DNA of 64,000 nt, taken from assembly GCA_009760885.1 (NCBI GenBank), contig CM019691.1, positions 24,551,314 through 24,615,313 on the forward strand, in the 5' to 3' direction. Source of the DNA: Achatina immaculata (taxonomy: Eukaryota > Mollusca > Gastropoda > Stylommatophora > Achatinidae). Below the pieces are notes generated by a model. It did no database searches and had not been told where the DNA came from. It saw only the letters and a list, made by a program, of their open reading frames with translations. The position numbers and the translations under genes were made by a program. This document shows positions 1 through 11,967 of the stretch, in pieces; position 1 is the stretch's first letter, and the number at the start of each line of letters is the position of its first letter.

Positions 1-232
1 CCCTCTCTCTCTCTTTCTCTCTGATCCCTCTCTCTCCCTCTCTTTCTCTCTCTCCTCTCTCTTTCTCTCTGATCCCTCTCTCTCTCTTTCTCTCTGATCC
101 CCCTCTCTCTCTCTCTTTCTCTCTCTCCTCTCTCTTTCTCTCTCTGCTTCCTCTCTCTTTCTCCCTCTCCGTCTCTCTCTCTGTCTCGCCCTCTGATCTC
201 TCTCCCCTCTCACTCACCTTCTCCCTCCTGTA
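1..232. repeat. CT-rich simple repeat
   Basis: Nearly pure polypyrimidine built from CTCTCT, TTCTCTCTCT and CTGATCCC variants. It is cut by the window edge, so its full length is unknown. Confidence 0.9.
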
Positions 233-305
233 TAGAGCGAAAGAGTTGCTATTACTCAAATTATTGACAAGCGTTTGACCCATTTAAACTCCTGACGGTC
301 TACGG

Positions 306-400
306 CAGCGGTTCTTAACTTGGAGTCCATAAACCCCTGGAGAGTCCACGGAAGGATTTTTAGGAGTTCGCGAGCCAGCAAACGAACTGGTTCAAATATA
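306..400 (+). mobile_element. Possible hAT-type MITE terminus
   Basis: Starts CAGCGGTTCTTAACTTGGAG and goes on with GTCCATAAACCCCTGGAG and GTCCACGGA. This is close to the general pattern of hAT nonautonomous ends (CAG.GGTTCT.AAC). No matching right end was found. Confidence 0.35.
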
Positions 401-773
401 TATATTATTAATCTTAGTTTTACCTGGGTTTATTTATTGTTTTATTTTAAACTATGGGTCTACAGGTGTTCTCAGCCCGGAAAGGAGGTCCAGGACTAAA
501 AAAAAGAAAAAGTGGCCGGATGAGGGAAGTGATGGATACAGCAAGGAAGGAAGGAGTCCCATGGTATATGATTTCTAGCGATTTATGAGTTGTTCATTTC
601 TACTGATTCTTTATTCACTGATGGAGATAGCGTGAGCAAAATAAATTGTCTGTTAATACCAGGAGTTCCCCCGCGGGCCCCCCTCCCCCGCCACTCTCCA
701 GTTCTTTCTACACGCCTTGTGAGATAACAACGTAAACGATTTTTTAAGCCAAGACAAATACTTGCTCGGTCTG

Positions 774-820
<47 letters not shown>

Positions 821-821
821 A
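774..821. repeat. (GA)n microsatellite
   Basis: About 48 bp of GA/AG dinucleotides with one GG interruption. Confidence 0.9.
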
Positions 822-1218
822 ACAACCCCCTAATATTTTCTGAAAATGTGTGACCCCGGGGTTTTTTTTTTCCTTTGCCCCCTCTGAACCAATTACTGTG
901 AGCCTTCTACGTCATTTCCGAATTTAGATAGAGGGGCATTACACTATGACGTCATACAGTTTGAGATTGAACCCGCTCTCAGCTACGAATGATATATCTT
1001 TATAGAAATGCCGCTTGTTTACGCCTTGGGAACGAAAGCACTTGGTTTCTTTTTTTTTCCCGCTTATCAGCGTCGAGTTGGACGAACTCTGTTGGAGTCA
1101 TGAACACATTGGTACCTTGTGTTTCAAACGTTGCGCCACTCTTAACTTAGATGCGGAGATAATGGCTCTAGCGGCCTTGGAGACCGAGTCGCAGTCGGTC
1201 AAGATCATGTTCTGAGTG

Positions 1219-1302
1219 GTTCCCAGGGGCGCAGGGAGGATTTCTGGCGCCCCGGGGTCCGGCTAGGCAATACGTGCACCCCCCCCCCCCCCAGAAATCT
1301 CT
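1219..1302. mobile_element. Possible DNA-transposon terminus with poly-C run
   Basis: CCAGGGGCGCAGGGAGGATT, then TCTGGCGCCCCGGGG and a run of about 16 C, ending CCAGAAATCTC, which is partly complementary to GGATTTCTGG. Such GGGGCG..GGATTTCTGG sequences are common at MITE ends; no duplication was identified. Confidence 0.25.
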
Positions 1303-2038
1303 AGACAAGATGCGTGGTAGGAGCAGCTTCACTCTGTACCTAAAAAAAAAAACAACATATTTGTGGCGTTTTGATTTTCGTTCTTTTTTTTCCATTTAAC
1401 ATACTTTAAATGACAAAAAAATAAAAAACAAAAACAATGCAACAGAAAAAAAAAGGAGAAGAAGCTAAGTTGCATGTTAGAAAAGAGGAAAGTTATATAA
1501 CAAATGAACACGAAGGGGAAGAAAATGAAAAAAAATGGACTTATCCTTTGGCTTGTGAGGCGAAAGAGGGTAAAGGGAGAATAGGGAATGTGTTTTTTTA
1601 ATATGTAAGGCTGGGAACTGTGAGGCTCTGATGAGTTGGCAAGAAAGAAGGGAGTAGAAGCAGACAGAAAGAAGGCTCGAAAACGTGGTCGGTGTAAAGT
1701 AAAGAATTGATTGATTGATTGGCTGATTGACTGATGTGGGGAAAATTAAAGGTATAGGTGAAGCATAGAGGAAAACAACAGACAACTAAAGACACTTGGC
1801 AGTAATGGAAAAAGAGGATAGAGATGAGAGGGGCGGGAAGAAAGAAAGAAAGAAAGAAAGAGAGTGCCCCATCAAAACATTATGTCGACAAATGAAGCTG
1901 TTAATGTAGAATAATAATAAAGACATAAAAATTATAGTCATTCAAACTTAAGTAAAAGAAAAAGTGATAACAACTTCAACATTTAGTTCTACGCTTTATT
2001 TTACCATCTTATCCAATAAATAATTCATCAAAGCATTT
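1303..2038. other. A-rich noncoding spacer with a (GAAA)n run
   Basis: Contains a (GAAA)n microsatellite at about 1838-1862 and several A runs. No gene, RNA or transposon could be recognised. Confidence 0.5.
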
Positions 2039-2425
2039 TCAGCTCAACAACCTGGACTTTATTACATTGTATTTGTTCTGGAGCAATACATTATCAGCGC
2101 TAATGGCCGTTAATCTTATCTGTGCATGTAGCAAGCGGTAAGTAATATTAACTTTGCTGGCTTTACGGAGAGTGCTAAGATATTCTCTTCTCATATGGCT
2201 CCAACAAACCCTCGTCGTTCGCTCAGAAATCAACCCCAGTCTATCGCACGCAAGCAGTAGTTTCTTCACATCGTCGTGTAGGTTCTCCTGTAGGTGGATG
2301 AGGTCTAGCCATGTCCTTTGCTCGAGTGGGTTCTGTAGATGACATTTCTAGAGGATATGCTGTGCTGTTTATGTCTCTTTCCCCTCAGGCACATAGATCT
2401 GTTGGGCCAACTTTCTGTCTGTGAT
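2039..2425 (-). mobile_element. Non-LTR retroelement C-terminal fragment
   Basis: The minus strand reads TAQHILQKCHLQNPLEQRTW, then LDLIHLQENLHDDVKKLLLA and CDRLGLI. It resembles the terminal zinc-knuckle/H..L..C region after RT in several retroelement families (C..C....T..H.L..C). The upstream cysteines are in another frame, so it is a decayed copy. Confidence 0.4.
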
Positions 2426-2787
2426 ATATGTGGTGTCTTAGCCACTTTGTCCTGTTCTCAGTTTGAAGATTATAGCATTGGAGGTAACATGGTACGTAAC
2501 TGCCATAAGTCGCTTACACAGCTTTTTATTTAAGATGCGGTCAAATAGTTTTGCTCTGTAGTTATGTACCTTGTTACATAGTCATCTCTGTGTCCACGAA
2601 TTCTCTCCCTCCTTTCCTTAAGCCCTCACTAATATCTATTCATTCTGTTACAAGCAAGACCTCTCACAGAAATGGGTGTAAACTGGTGCAAATATTCTTC
2701 CCCTCTCCCCTTACACTGCTTATCTGTTTTCATTATACGGGCCCCAGAGTGATGCACCGGCTGGGCCTACTTACAAGTATATACATG

Positions 2788-3535
2788 CAATTCTTCCACC
2801 CACACATCCACCCATCAGCCCGAACATCCGTCCATCTAACGATCCATACATCCACCCATCAGTCCAAACATCTGTCCATCTAACGATCCACACATCCACC
2901 CATCAGCCCAAACATCCGTCCATCTAACGATCCACACATCCACCCATCAGCCCAAACATCCGTCCATCTAACGATCCACACATCCACCCATCAGCCCGAA
3001 CATCCGTCCATCTAACGATCCACACATCCACCCATCAGCCCGAACATCCGTCCATCTAACGATCCACACATCCACCCATCAGCCCAAACATCCGTCCATC
3101 TAACGATCCACACATCCACCCATCAGCCCAAACATCCGTCCATCTAACGATCCACACATCCACCCATCAGCCCGACCATCCGCCCATCTAACGACCCACA
3201 CATCCATCCATCATCCCAAACATCTGTCCATCCATCTAACGATCCACACATCCACCCATCAGCCCAAACATCCGTCCATCTAACGATCCACACATCCACC
3301 CATCAGCCCGAACATCCGTCCATCTAACGATCCACACATCCATCCATCATCCCAAACATCTGTCCATCCATCTAACGATCCACACATCCACCCATCAGCC
3401 CAAACATCCGTCCATCTAACGATCCACACATCCATCCATCATCCCAAACATCTGTCCATCCATCGAACGATCCACACATCCATCCATCATCCCAAACATC
3501 TGTCCATCCATCGAACGACCCACACATCCATCTCT
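2788..3535. repeat. Minisatellite, 44-bp unit with 48-bp variants, about 16 copies
   Basis: The unit contains CGATCCACACATCCACCCAT, CAGCCCAAACATCCGTC and CATCTAA. A second unit type reads CATCCATCCATCATCCCAAA with an added CATC, giving about 48 bp; it clusters after 3200. The CATC core suggests origin from a tetranucleotide repeat. It is open on the minus strand ([16 protein letters not shown]) only as a by-product of the repeat. Confidence 0.92.
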
Positions 3536-4650
3536 GCCAGGCAGACTCCGAGGTGCGAAAAATCAATGTTCAAGTCCTTGGATAAGCGATTCTGCCCAGT
3601 CAGAGTTGGGAGAGGGGGAGGGGGGGATGGTGTTGGGAGTTGTAGCTTCCCATAACCGCTGTCTTTGTAGGAATTGCTAGCCATAGTTGGGAACTGTGCC
3701 ATTTGCGCCGAAGTAAAGTGGGATTGTGAAAGAAAGCTTTAGGTCCGTGTGGTAGCTTCTAATTGCTGGAAATTGGAGAAAAATCGACAATCAGACATGA
3801 CACGTGACACGCGCTTCAGGGGAGCTAACACATACAAAAGGAATGAGACTTGTAGCACTTTCCTTCGCTCATCTGCTGCAGAAAATGATATTTTGGTTTG
3901 AGATCAGCAAAAAAGTGAATGGAAGTTTTTTTTTTTTTTTGTTCCTTCAAAAAACTTGGAACATCGGTGCTGTGACAGTGTGAAGTGAACTAGTATCAAT
4001 ATTGTTGACACTTAATATAATCATCCAATTATGTAGCTGTCGGTTCGTAGAACTATTTATCCACTTTCTGTTTTTCTGATAACACTGGAAAGCCTTGTTT
4101 AACTCTTGCACTTTTGGATTAATTTTAGTGCTGTATCATCATAATAAACTTTGATGAGAGATTTTTGGTAGAAGGAAAATGGAAGGGTGTTACTCTATAA
4201 TTTAAAGTATGGGTTGAGTTGGAAATGTGTTACTTTTCTTTACATTTAGACTACTTAAATATTTCTTTGGACACTGATTCGCATAGGTGGGCAAGATCTA
4301 CTAACACTAGCAGTGTTGCTTTGGAATGAAAGAGTTAATCATGTAAGCAACACATATGTCAAAGAAAATAAATGTAGAAATAATTGTAGATAAAAACTGC
4401 AATTAATAACAAACTTGGGGGGGGGGGGGTGTGTGATGATAAGGTAGAACTCAGTTTTTGAAATCGGAAATACAGAATAAGTGGTTTATAAGACAAGTCA
4501 GTTCAATAAAATATGTTCATTATCACTATCATTTTTTTTTCCTTTTCTTCACTCACGCGGCAGTCTTTCATTCTTCACCCTCTCATTCTTGTTCTTCACT
4601 GAGCGTTTGCAATCCGACTAAGGCACAAGCCGAAATATTAGTGTTGTTTG
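3536..4650. other. AT-rich noncoding spacer
   Basis: Poly-T and poly-G runs (about 3927 and 4419) but no coding exon, RNA gene or identifiable transposon. Confidence 0.5.
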
Positions 4651-4720
4651 TGCTAGGGTACTAACACCATATCCCTATGTGCCTCTAAGGCATGACAGGG
4701 TTACCTTTACTTTATTTTTT
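4650..4720 (+). mobile_element. SINE-tail-like fragment
   Basis: Contains ACTAACACCATATCCCTATG and TGCCTCT, identical to a stretch at 45135-45160 that follows a tRNA-like SINE head. This suggests both are 3' parts of one SINE family. Confidence 0.45.
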
Positions 4721-5225
4721 TTTTTTAACTTTGTGCTTGGGTACAGCTAGTCAACACTTCTTCTTTAATGCTAGTCCTGTTTTCCAACTTCTGTTTTTGC
4801 CATCAGACTTGGTCTGTGACCATTTAATCTCACTAGAGCCCACGCAGCCACTCAAGGCTGCTTCGGGTTTGGCCCATCCATTTATGGCTGGATGTTTCCT
4901 TTCGTTGAAAAATTCAATGTAAATTTTTATTTAATCAGATAATATTACGTTCTGTTCCACCTGTGGCTTCACCTTTTAACGGTTACCTATATTAATCTCT
5001 TGTGACAGAAAATGTTGAAATAATACTTATAATCCGTATCTTTTCAATAATCATTTTTTTTCTGTTCGGCAAAGATGAGTGGATAATGTTTCCACGTCAT
5101 TATAAAAAGTGCGTCAGCTGTCGATAATGTAACTGGAACAGGCCAAGGACAAATAACACATTTGTGGCTGAATGGCAGGAGACGTAAAAGCTAAAAAAAA
5201 AGCCTTTGGCAGCAAAAACAATATA

Positions 5226-5310
5226 CAGGCGTCCTCCACTTATTCGACTGGTTAGGGAAAAGAGAACTGTCGAACACTGGAACTAGTCGAAAAGCGCAAT
5301 CATGTGTTTT
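5226..5310 (+). mobile_element. Possible pogo/Tigger-like MITE terminus
   Basis: Begins CAGGCGTCCTCCACTTATTC and continues GACTGGTTAGGGAA and GTCGAACACTGGAACTAGTC. Such CAG..-started sequences contrasting positions of a motif are common at Tigger/pogo ends. No right end was found. Confidence 0.25.
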
Positions 5311-5539
5311 GTTGTTTTTTGTTTTTTTTTAGTTTACAGTTACATTTTAGTAGGCGAAAAAAAAAAGTAAACACCACAAAAAATATCACTGGTTAATAGG
5401 TGCGAAAGGTAAATGAAAAAAAAAAGTTTTCTGTTTACAATGTCTGTCCCGTAGCATTTGCATTCATTAAGGGTTTGAAATGTTCGTGCCTTCACAATTC
5501 TAGAACACTACAGCATTTGAGTAAAGGATGCCAGCACTT

Positions 5540-5730
5540 GTCTTCGCTGCCTTTGTTTTCCTAGGGAACCCTTGGGTACACATTTTGGGTAAGGGGGGGG
5601 GGGGCTGGGTTGACCCTGGTGCCAGTCGGTCCGAAAAAAATTACCCCCGAGTACGAAATCGAACCAGGGAACTTCTGATCAGCAGACGAGTGCACGAACC
5701 ACCACCACCACCTTATATACTGGCCTAGGG
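5540..5730 (-). mobile_element. tRNA-derived SINE (minus strand)
   Basis: The minus strand shows GGTGGTGGTTCGTGCACTCG (box A region), then CTGGTTCGATTTCGTACTCG (box B region), followed by a body with a poly-C run on that strand. The 8040-8190 and 50625-50700 copies share the GATCAG/GGGAACC layout. Confidence 0.5.
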
Positions 5731-5734
5731 CTTT

Positions 5735-6640
5735 TAACTGTCGTCTAAAAGTCTGCCTTTAGTTTTAAGAAGTGAACTAACTGTATAGGCTTCCGGCTTA
5801 TATATAATACTATTATACTCACAAATATAACAATGCAAGAATCATAAGCACGAACACATAGAGGCACTCTAAACTTCTTGTCTGTCTGTTCATGCCATTA
5901 GCGTGGCAGGGAATGTCTGACTTCAATCCAGAGTAAGATGACAGGCCTGGGTTGCTGTCATATTGTTTCCTCAGTGTGTCTTTCATCCCTTATATCCACC
6001 TTTTCTCTGCTCGTCCTCGTGCACTACATCCAAATGTTTTCGAGTTGTATGCACGTGCCTCTGGTTGCTCTAGATTCCTTCGTATGAAATGCCTGAATCA
6101 CTCAACTCTGATTTTCGATGTAGTCCTTAGCAGGTATCGTTCCCATCATCTGCCTTCATTTCATTTCACATTTAATCCCTTCTTGTCTTGTTTACCATTT
6201 TTCTTAAGCATTTCATCTAGCATGTTGTTATCTTTCTGTCACGGTATTTGGTGAGTGTCCATGTTTGGCTTTAATAACACAGAATCTGGGTGAATATTGA
6301 CTGGAAGAGTTGTTTGGTGTCTGTCGAGATATTTGGATGTTTTAGGATTGGCACAAAGTGATAAAAGACTGATGACGCCAGGTCAAGTTTGGTAAGAAGT
6401 ATCTGATTGGTCAGAGTAGAGCGGAGTGGAAGATGGGCCAAATCTACTGAAATAGCGGACCACGCGGTCTAAAGAATGGCTTCTGTTTATAATCGAAAAC
6501 GATCGGAAAGTAAGGAACGCCTGCAGTTTGTTATTACTAGTCATACTATACACGAAACCATAATCAAACACTGCCTGAGTCAACCATGAGTAAAGTTGCT
6601 TCACAAAATAATGCTCCACACATCCAGAAACAACCAACGC
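5735..6640. other. Noncoding spacer
   Basis: Unique AT-rich sequence with short C/T-rich stretches around 5960-6250. Nothing recognisable. Confidence 0.4.
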
Positions 6641-6644
6641 CTTT

Positions 6645-7205
6645 CCTCTTTAGCACTGGTTTCTTAACACATATCTTCTTTAGTACTGGTTTCTTAACGC
6701 ATATCCTCTTTAGTGCTGGTTTATTAACGCATATCCTCTTTAATACTGGTTTCTTAACGCATATCTTCTTCAGTACTAGTTTCTTAACGCCTAACCTTCT
6801 TTAGTACTAGTTTCTTAACTCATATCCTCTTTAGTACTGGTTCCTTAACGCATATCCTCTTTAGTACTAGTTTCTTAACGCATATCCTCTTTAGTACTGG
6901 TTCCTTAACGCATATCCTCTTTAGTACGAGTTTCTTAATGCATATCTTCTTTAGTACTGGTTCCTTAACGCATATTCTCTTTAGTACTGGTTCCTTAACG
7001 TCTGTCCTCTTTAGTACTGGTTTATTAACGCTTATCTTCTTTAGTACTAGTTTCTTAACGCATATCTTCTTTAGTACTGATTTATTAACGCATATCTTCT
7101 TTACTACTGGTTTATTAACGCATATATTCTTTAACACTGGTTTCTTAACGCCTATTCTATTTAGTACCGATTTCATAACGCCTATCTTCTTTTGCAGTGG
7201 TTTCT
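6645..7205. repeat. Minisatellite, 30-bp unit, about 18 copies
   Basis: The unit reads CTTTAGTACTGGTTTCTTAA followed by CGCATATCCT, with TATTAACG, ACTAGT and TTCTTC variants. Since 30 is divisible by 3 and the unit lacks stops in some frames, both strands appear open (FSTGFLTHI on +, VLKRICVKEP on -). No start context, splice signal or homologue supports a protein. Confidence 0.93.
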
Positions 7206-7440
7206 TCTACGTTAAGAGTTTTAATGCTGTGTAGTTTGAAACAATGAAGATTTTTACCTGTGTGATTAGTCTTGAGAAACTGTGGACAAAGCGTTTTAGA
7301 CGTGGGAGATAGAAAAATAGTAAGAGAATAGTTCTGGGAGATAGAAAAATAGTAAGAGATTAGTTCTGCTAACTGCAGTGAGACGAACAATAGACTAGCC
7401 ATGAGAGAAAGGCCGGCTCTACTGAAAGTGCAACACGTGT

Positions 7441-7475
7441 ATTTGCATGGCGGGGGGGGGGGGGGGGGGGGGCAA
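7441..7475. repeat. Poly-G run in noncoding spacer
   Basis: About 21 consecutive G after GGCG, between the 30-bp minisatellite and the hAT fossil. Confidence 0.85.
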
Positions 7476-7583
7476 TATCTGGAAAAAGTGGGGTGAACAG
7501 GAAGCAAAATATTGAAATAATATGAAAATCTAGCATTAAAAAATAAACAGTTTTATTTATTCTAGGCCACGCTTACTCTTGGA

Positions 7584-7920
7584 ATGGCTCAACATTATCT
7601 TAGGAAAAGGATTCAAAATGAGTTATTAGTTACAGACACACCAGATGTAAGTCATATTGAACAATTAACACTATTTTCAAGATTCGTTAATACAGTCCCA
7701 ACTGATATCAATATTCATGACCATTTTCTCCGTTTCGTTCTTGTAGAAGCCACTACATACTCAGTGTTAACTGAATGTATTCTTGGAAACTTATCAGATA
7801 TGACTATTCTTTTTACAAGCATGCATGGCCGTGGTACAGCAACAAATCTGATATGAAAGGAATACATTTAGGAGTTCAATAACGCATTAGAGATTTGAAC
7901 ACGCGAGATTTTGTTTGTTT
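7584..7920 (+). pseudogene. hAT-type transposase fragment (DUF4371/ZMYM1-like), frameshifted
   Basis: The first frame (ATG 7584) reads DTPDVSHIEQLTLFSRFVNT, then HDHFLRFVLVEATTYSVLTE. After a frameshift near 7825 the reading becomes YSNKSDMKGIHLGVQ, a stop, then RIRDLNTRDF. This order matches the RNase H-like region of hAT transposases: D.TPD.SH.EQ...., then RGQ.YDNG.NMKGK..GVQ. About 110 residues of a protein of some 700 survive. A (TTTG)n run follows. Confidence 0.65.
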
Positions 7921-8039
7921 GTTTGTTAATCCCTTGTTCTCATTCTCTCAGCTTAGTAGTTATCAGAAATACCGCAGTCTCATCTGAAGCAGAAGTCTTA
8001 TTTTTGAAATAGTTAAGAAATTTATGTGGTTTTTTTGTT

Positions 8040-8195
8040 TTTGTTTTTGTTTTTTGCCTGCATCACCGTTGTGTTGGGGAACCCTTATATAAACATATTA
8101 CACCTCTAATGTTCAAGCCGATATGTACTACCAGCTGGGAACCGAGAATCGAAGTCATTCGTCATGTAAGACATTCTTTTGACGAAATTCACGAT
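8040..8195 (-). mobile_element. SINE-like fragment (minus strand)
   Basis: The minus strand has GACTTCGATTCTCGGTTCCC (box B-like) followed further on by GGGTTCCCCAACAC, the same arrangement as the SINE at 5540-5730. Box A is weak. Confidence 0.35.
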
Positions 8196-8573
8196 GTTTT
8201 CATAGAAATGTCTGAGTCAGTGGACATGAGTGCAAGATATTAAACAATTGCCCTTAAAGTCAGAGATTCTAAATTTGTATGTTGCCTTGTTATATGGCAC
8301 TATGTTTTAAACGAAATTAAAACTGCTAGTAGAATGAAAATGGTCAAAATTAAACTATCTTGACTTATTTCTGATTTTGCAAATATAAAAGCAAGGAAAC
8401 TTTCCTTTTTAAACAATAGACATTTACCTGAAACAGAGAAAGTGTAATTAACGCGAAGAAATATGTGCTGAAAAAGAAAACATATTTTAAAAAAAATGAC
8501 TGTGGCTTAAAAACTCTTAATTCTGTGTGATTATGATGATGTAAGTAATATACCTACATTAAAAAAGATGTGA

Positions 8574-8592
8574 TCATGATGATGATGATGAT
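8574..8592. repeat. (GAT)n microsatellite
   Basis: Six GAT units after ATGTGATCAT. A similar run lies at 15349-15376. Confidence 0.7.
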
Positions 8593-8724
8593 AATATCTA
8601 AAATTACTAATTGTCGCAAACACTGGTGAGAAATGAAACTCTTCAGTCTTTTCCCACTGAGGCTGTGGTTCGTGCTATCAGAGAATCGGAAGGAAACAGT
8701 TCTATCCCAAACTATCAATCAACA

Positions 8725-8965
8725 GTTAATATTGTTGGAATCATCCCTTTTAAAATGCGCGTGTGTGTGGTGTGTGTCTATGTCGGCTACAATGAACAGA
8801 TTATTTTTGACAAAAGGTAACTTTTTGTGTTTCAGTTTTTTAATAGTTATATTTCGCAAATTTTAAGTAACGCACAAAAGACAACACTAACGAGCCCAGA
8901 GCGTCTTATCAATAACTACAGCTTTCAAAAATGGGTGTATCCAGTTTCTTTTTCGAGATTCTTGG
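8725..8965 (+). repeat. Unclassified dispersed repeat (copy 1)
   Basis: Colinear with 43568-43795: shared words GTTAATATTGTTGGA, ATTTTTGACA, ATATTTC(G/T)CAAATTTTA, TTTCAAAAATG and TTTCGAGATTCTT. No coding capacity or terminal structure was recognised. Confidence 0.6.
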
Positions 8966-9540
8966 GAAAAAATTGATAAAGTGCTCCAAGGTGTGATATC
9001 CTTCCCGCCTAAAGCTGAATGCGGTCACGAGTATCAGGAAGCTAAAGCTACAGAAGACCGGACTGTGAGCTAGTGTCTAAACACTAGAAGTCACTTGCAC
9101 GGTGACGTTTTCTTGTGCTTACGGCGTTCCGCCATCACCTACCTTATCAACCCAACATCAAAATATCGAACCAGTCGGATGTTTTGGGAGGAGCCTAGCG
9201 CGACCCTAGACTCTCCGAGTCAGCCAGGCTCTAGTTGAGTCTGTGAGGATCTTCACTCATCATGAGTCTTGATATAGCTATGGATTATAAACCAGTAACA
9301 CACTGGGTTTCCTGATACGGATAGACACATACACTGTATACTGACTTGCTTATATGTAGCATTTTTTATTTATGTTTTGTGTTCGTGGTTGAATTACATT
9401 TAAAATATCCAAATATCTCAATTGCCAAAGCATGCTCAGAATCACAAAACTGAGATCAAAGTTAGTGACCTGTAACGATAATTTTTACACAATTAATAAT
9501 CAATGATTATAAATATATGCAGATTATTAAACTAAATGTG

Positions 9541-9544
<4 letters not shown>

Positions 9545-9587
<43 letters not shown>
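9545..9587. repeat. (TA)n microsatellite
   Basis: About 21 TA units. Confidence 0.95.
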
Positions 9588-9588
<1 letters not shown>

Positions 9589-9967
9589 CGCTCTTCAACT
9601 GGTTTAATAACTATAATAAAACAAGGAGAGATTAGTAATTTTGTGTACTCTGTTATGTTCATGAGAATATGTCAGATTTCTTTGCTGTTTCATTGCGTCT
9701 TTGTTACTTTGATTGGTATATTAGTTCACGGTGCTTTTTAAACACTCTCATATTTCTGTCCAATATGACAGGAAAAAATATGAGTTATTAAAAATAAACA
9801 TAGGAAGGATAAAGTTCATGCTAATGTTGTGCCGCCCAGTGTTTTTCAGTATTTATAGGCTTTAAGTGAAAGAGCAAAACCATAATTGAACATACTTTGT
9901 CAGCCCTATTCTCAGTCATTAATATCAAAATATTGTCATTATCGACATATATGAACAAAGCATAAAC

Positions 9968-10245
9968 TTTATGAAATCATCATCATTTCGTGCCGTCCCC
10001 CCATGGAAGGTTGGCTGCAATGCATCTCCACTCTGCTCTGTTTCTTGTCTTCGTAGAACACACGAACAAGCTTGTCCCGGTCCATCTCGTGATGTTGTTC
10101 ACCCATCTATATCGCTGTTGTTCTCTTGTTCTTTTCCCTTCGATATTGGCTTTAAGAAGGATCTTTAGTATATTATTGTGCCTCTAGACATGCCCAAAGT
10201 ATCTTAACTGTCTTGTATTTATGATTTTCAATATTTCTATTGTCA
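9968..10245 (-). mobile_element. LINE 3'-terminal fragment with (GAT)-type tail
   Basis: The minus strand reads NIEGKR and, in a second frame, GEQHHEMDRDKLVRVFYEDK, then QSRVEMHCSQPSMGG, ending in GATGATGAT. It is the usual C-terminal end (EGKR.R...RW..NI..W) of a non-LTR element, related to but diverged from family B. Confidence 0.5.
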
Positions 10246-10289
10246 CTTATATCTGGTTTAACACTTCTTTGTTTTATTTTTTGTCCATG

Positions 10290-10495
10290 GAATAGATTAA
10301 ATATGCTGATGACACAGTATTACTGTCCACAACACACACGAAAAAGAATGGAGAAACTAATTATGTCAGTCCGTAAAAACGGTGAGGAGCAAGACCTTCA
10401 TCTTAATGAAAAGAAAACTAAATTGATGACAGCTAACAAAACAAATAAGGCAGCTGAAATATATATCAATGAGGAAAAACTGGAAGAAGTTGTAG
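10290..10495 (+). mobile_element. LINE family D reverse transcriptase fragment
   Basis: Starts at the RT catalytic box (YADDTVLLSTT in one frame) and shifts to KLIMSVRKNGEEQDLHLNEK, then KTKLMTANKTNKAAEIYINE. It is colinear with the family D copy at 31750-32010. Confidence 0.75.
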
Positions 10496-10499
10496 AACT

Positions 10500-10850
10500 T
10501 GTTGGTGCAAGTTTACGTTTTTTAACGAGTGGGGGAGGGGGGAATATTTTATCCAGGTGTTACAGACCAACAATCCCTTGGCAATGTGTTACAGTACTCG
10601 GGGCCAGTCTAGCTCCCCCATCATGACCGCCAACCCAGGTTCTCCTCTCTTTGGTATATTGTATGCTAATTATGCATAAATCCTGAGCATTTAATCAATA
10701 CACAATACATTGACATGCAGTGCAAATCATCAAGACTGAAATTACGGACACAGCATTTTTAATCTCACTATACACCACAACAACACATACATCTGACACT
10801 GACATCAACATGACATCAAGACAGGTGTCATTATAACGGTCATTACCAAT
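10500..10850. other. Noncoding spacer between LINE fragments
   Basis: A short G-rich run at about 10531 and unique sequence; nothing recognised. Confidence 0.4.
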
Positions 10851-10852
10851 CA

Positions 10853-11967
10853 GGTGCGTGGCGTAGGCGATCATTTCTTTCCACAATTCCCTGTTTTTAG
10901 ACTTGATTATGAGATATGAGATCCGCCGGTGACTTTCTTCCTAGCCACACTGACAGCCCATCCAGTAACTTCTCTCTGTATCTTCCTCTGTCTCTTCTTC
11001 CCTCAATTTTCCCACTTGCCACAATATGTTCCAATTTTCCTCTTCTCAGAAAATGTACTATAAATCTCGTTTGTCTGCCTCTGATCTTTGCTGTAATTTG
11101 CCTTTTAACTCCAGCCTCTCTTAAGACTTTTTCGTTGGTTTTCTTAGCTGTCCATGGTGCCTTCAACATCCTTCTTATAAACCACACTTCCATGGTCTCC
11201 ATTTCTCGCTATACTCTCTTATTTATGGACCATGCTGCACACTCATAAAACAAAATTGGCTCGATGTAACATTTAAGTACTCAGAATCTTGTTTCCATTG
11301 ATATGGATCTGTTGCACATAATGTTTCTCATTTTCTGGAATGCTGACTTGGCCTAAGGATGTCTGTTTTTTATTTCGTTGTGACATTTCCCATCACCTGT
11401 TATAATTGTTCCTAAGTACTTGAATCTATCAACTTGTTTCAGTTTTGTGCCATCAATGGTAAAGCTACATTTTGGTGATATTCTTTTCTTTGAGATGGCC
11501 ATCACTTCAGTCTTCTTTTTATTCAGACTGAGATATTTACTTTTACTTTCACGAACCATGATGTCCAGAAGAACCTGTAATTCCCCTCCACTTTTAGCAA
11601 TCAGAACTGTGTCATCTGCATATCTTAAGTTGTTAAAGTTGCACCCGCCAATTGATATTCCTGACATGTTCTCTATATTTCTCATTATGCTTTCGCTGTA
11701 CAAGGAGAAGAAGTCAGGAGACAAAACACATCCTTGTCTCACTCCCAATTTTATGTCTTGGAATGTCCTATTTGGTTCTCGACCCTCAATGCTGCTGATT
11801 GCTGCCAATATATGTTTTTGATAAGTTTCAGATCTTTTTCCCATCTATGTTGAGGTCTTCCAGCATTCTTATAATTTCTGTGTGTCTCACTTTATCGAAT
11901 GCTTTACAGTAGTCTATGAAGCATGAATATAGGTCCATCTTTACTTCTATTGATCTTTCCATCAGTG

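Noticed and set aside
2788..3535. CRISPR-like array
   Set aside because: Units are contiguous with no unique spacers; it is an ordinary eukaryotic minisatellite.
6820..7176. 118-codon frame VLKRICVKEP... as a repeat protein
   Set aside because: It is the antisense reading of a 30-bp minisatellite; both strands are open only because the unit is 3n and stop-free.
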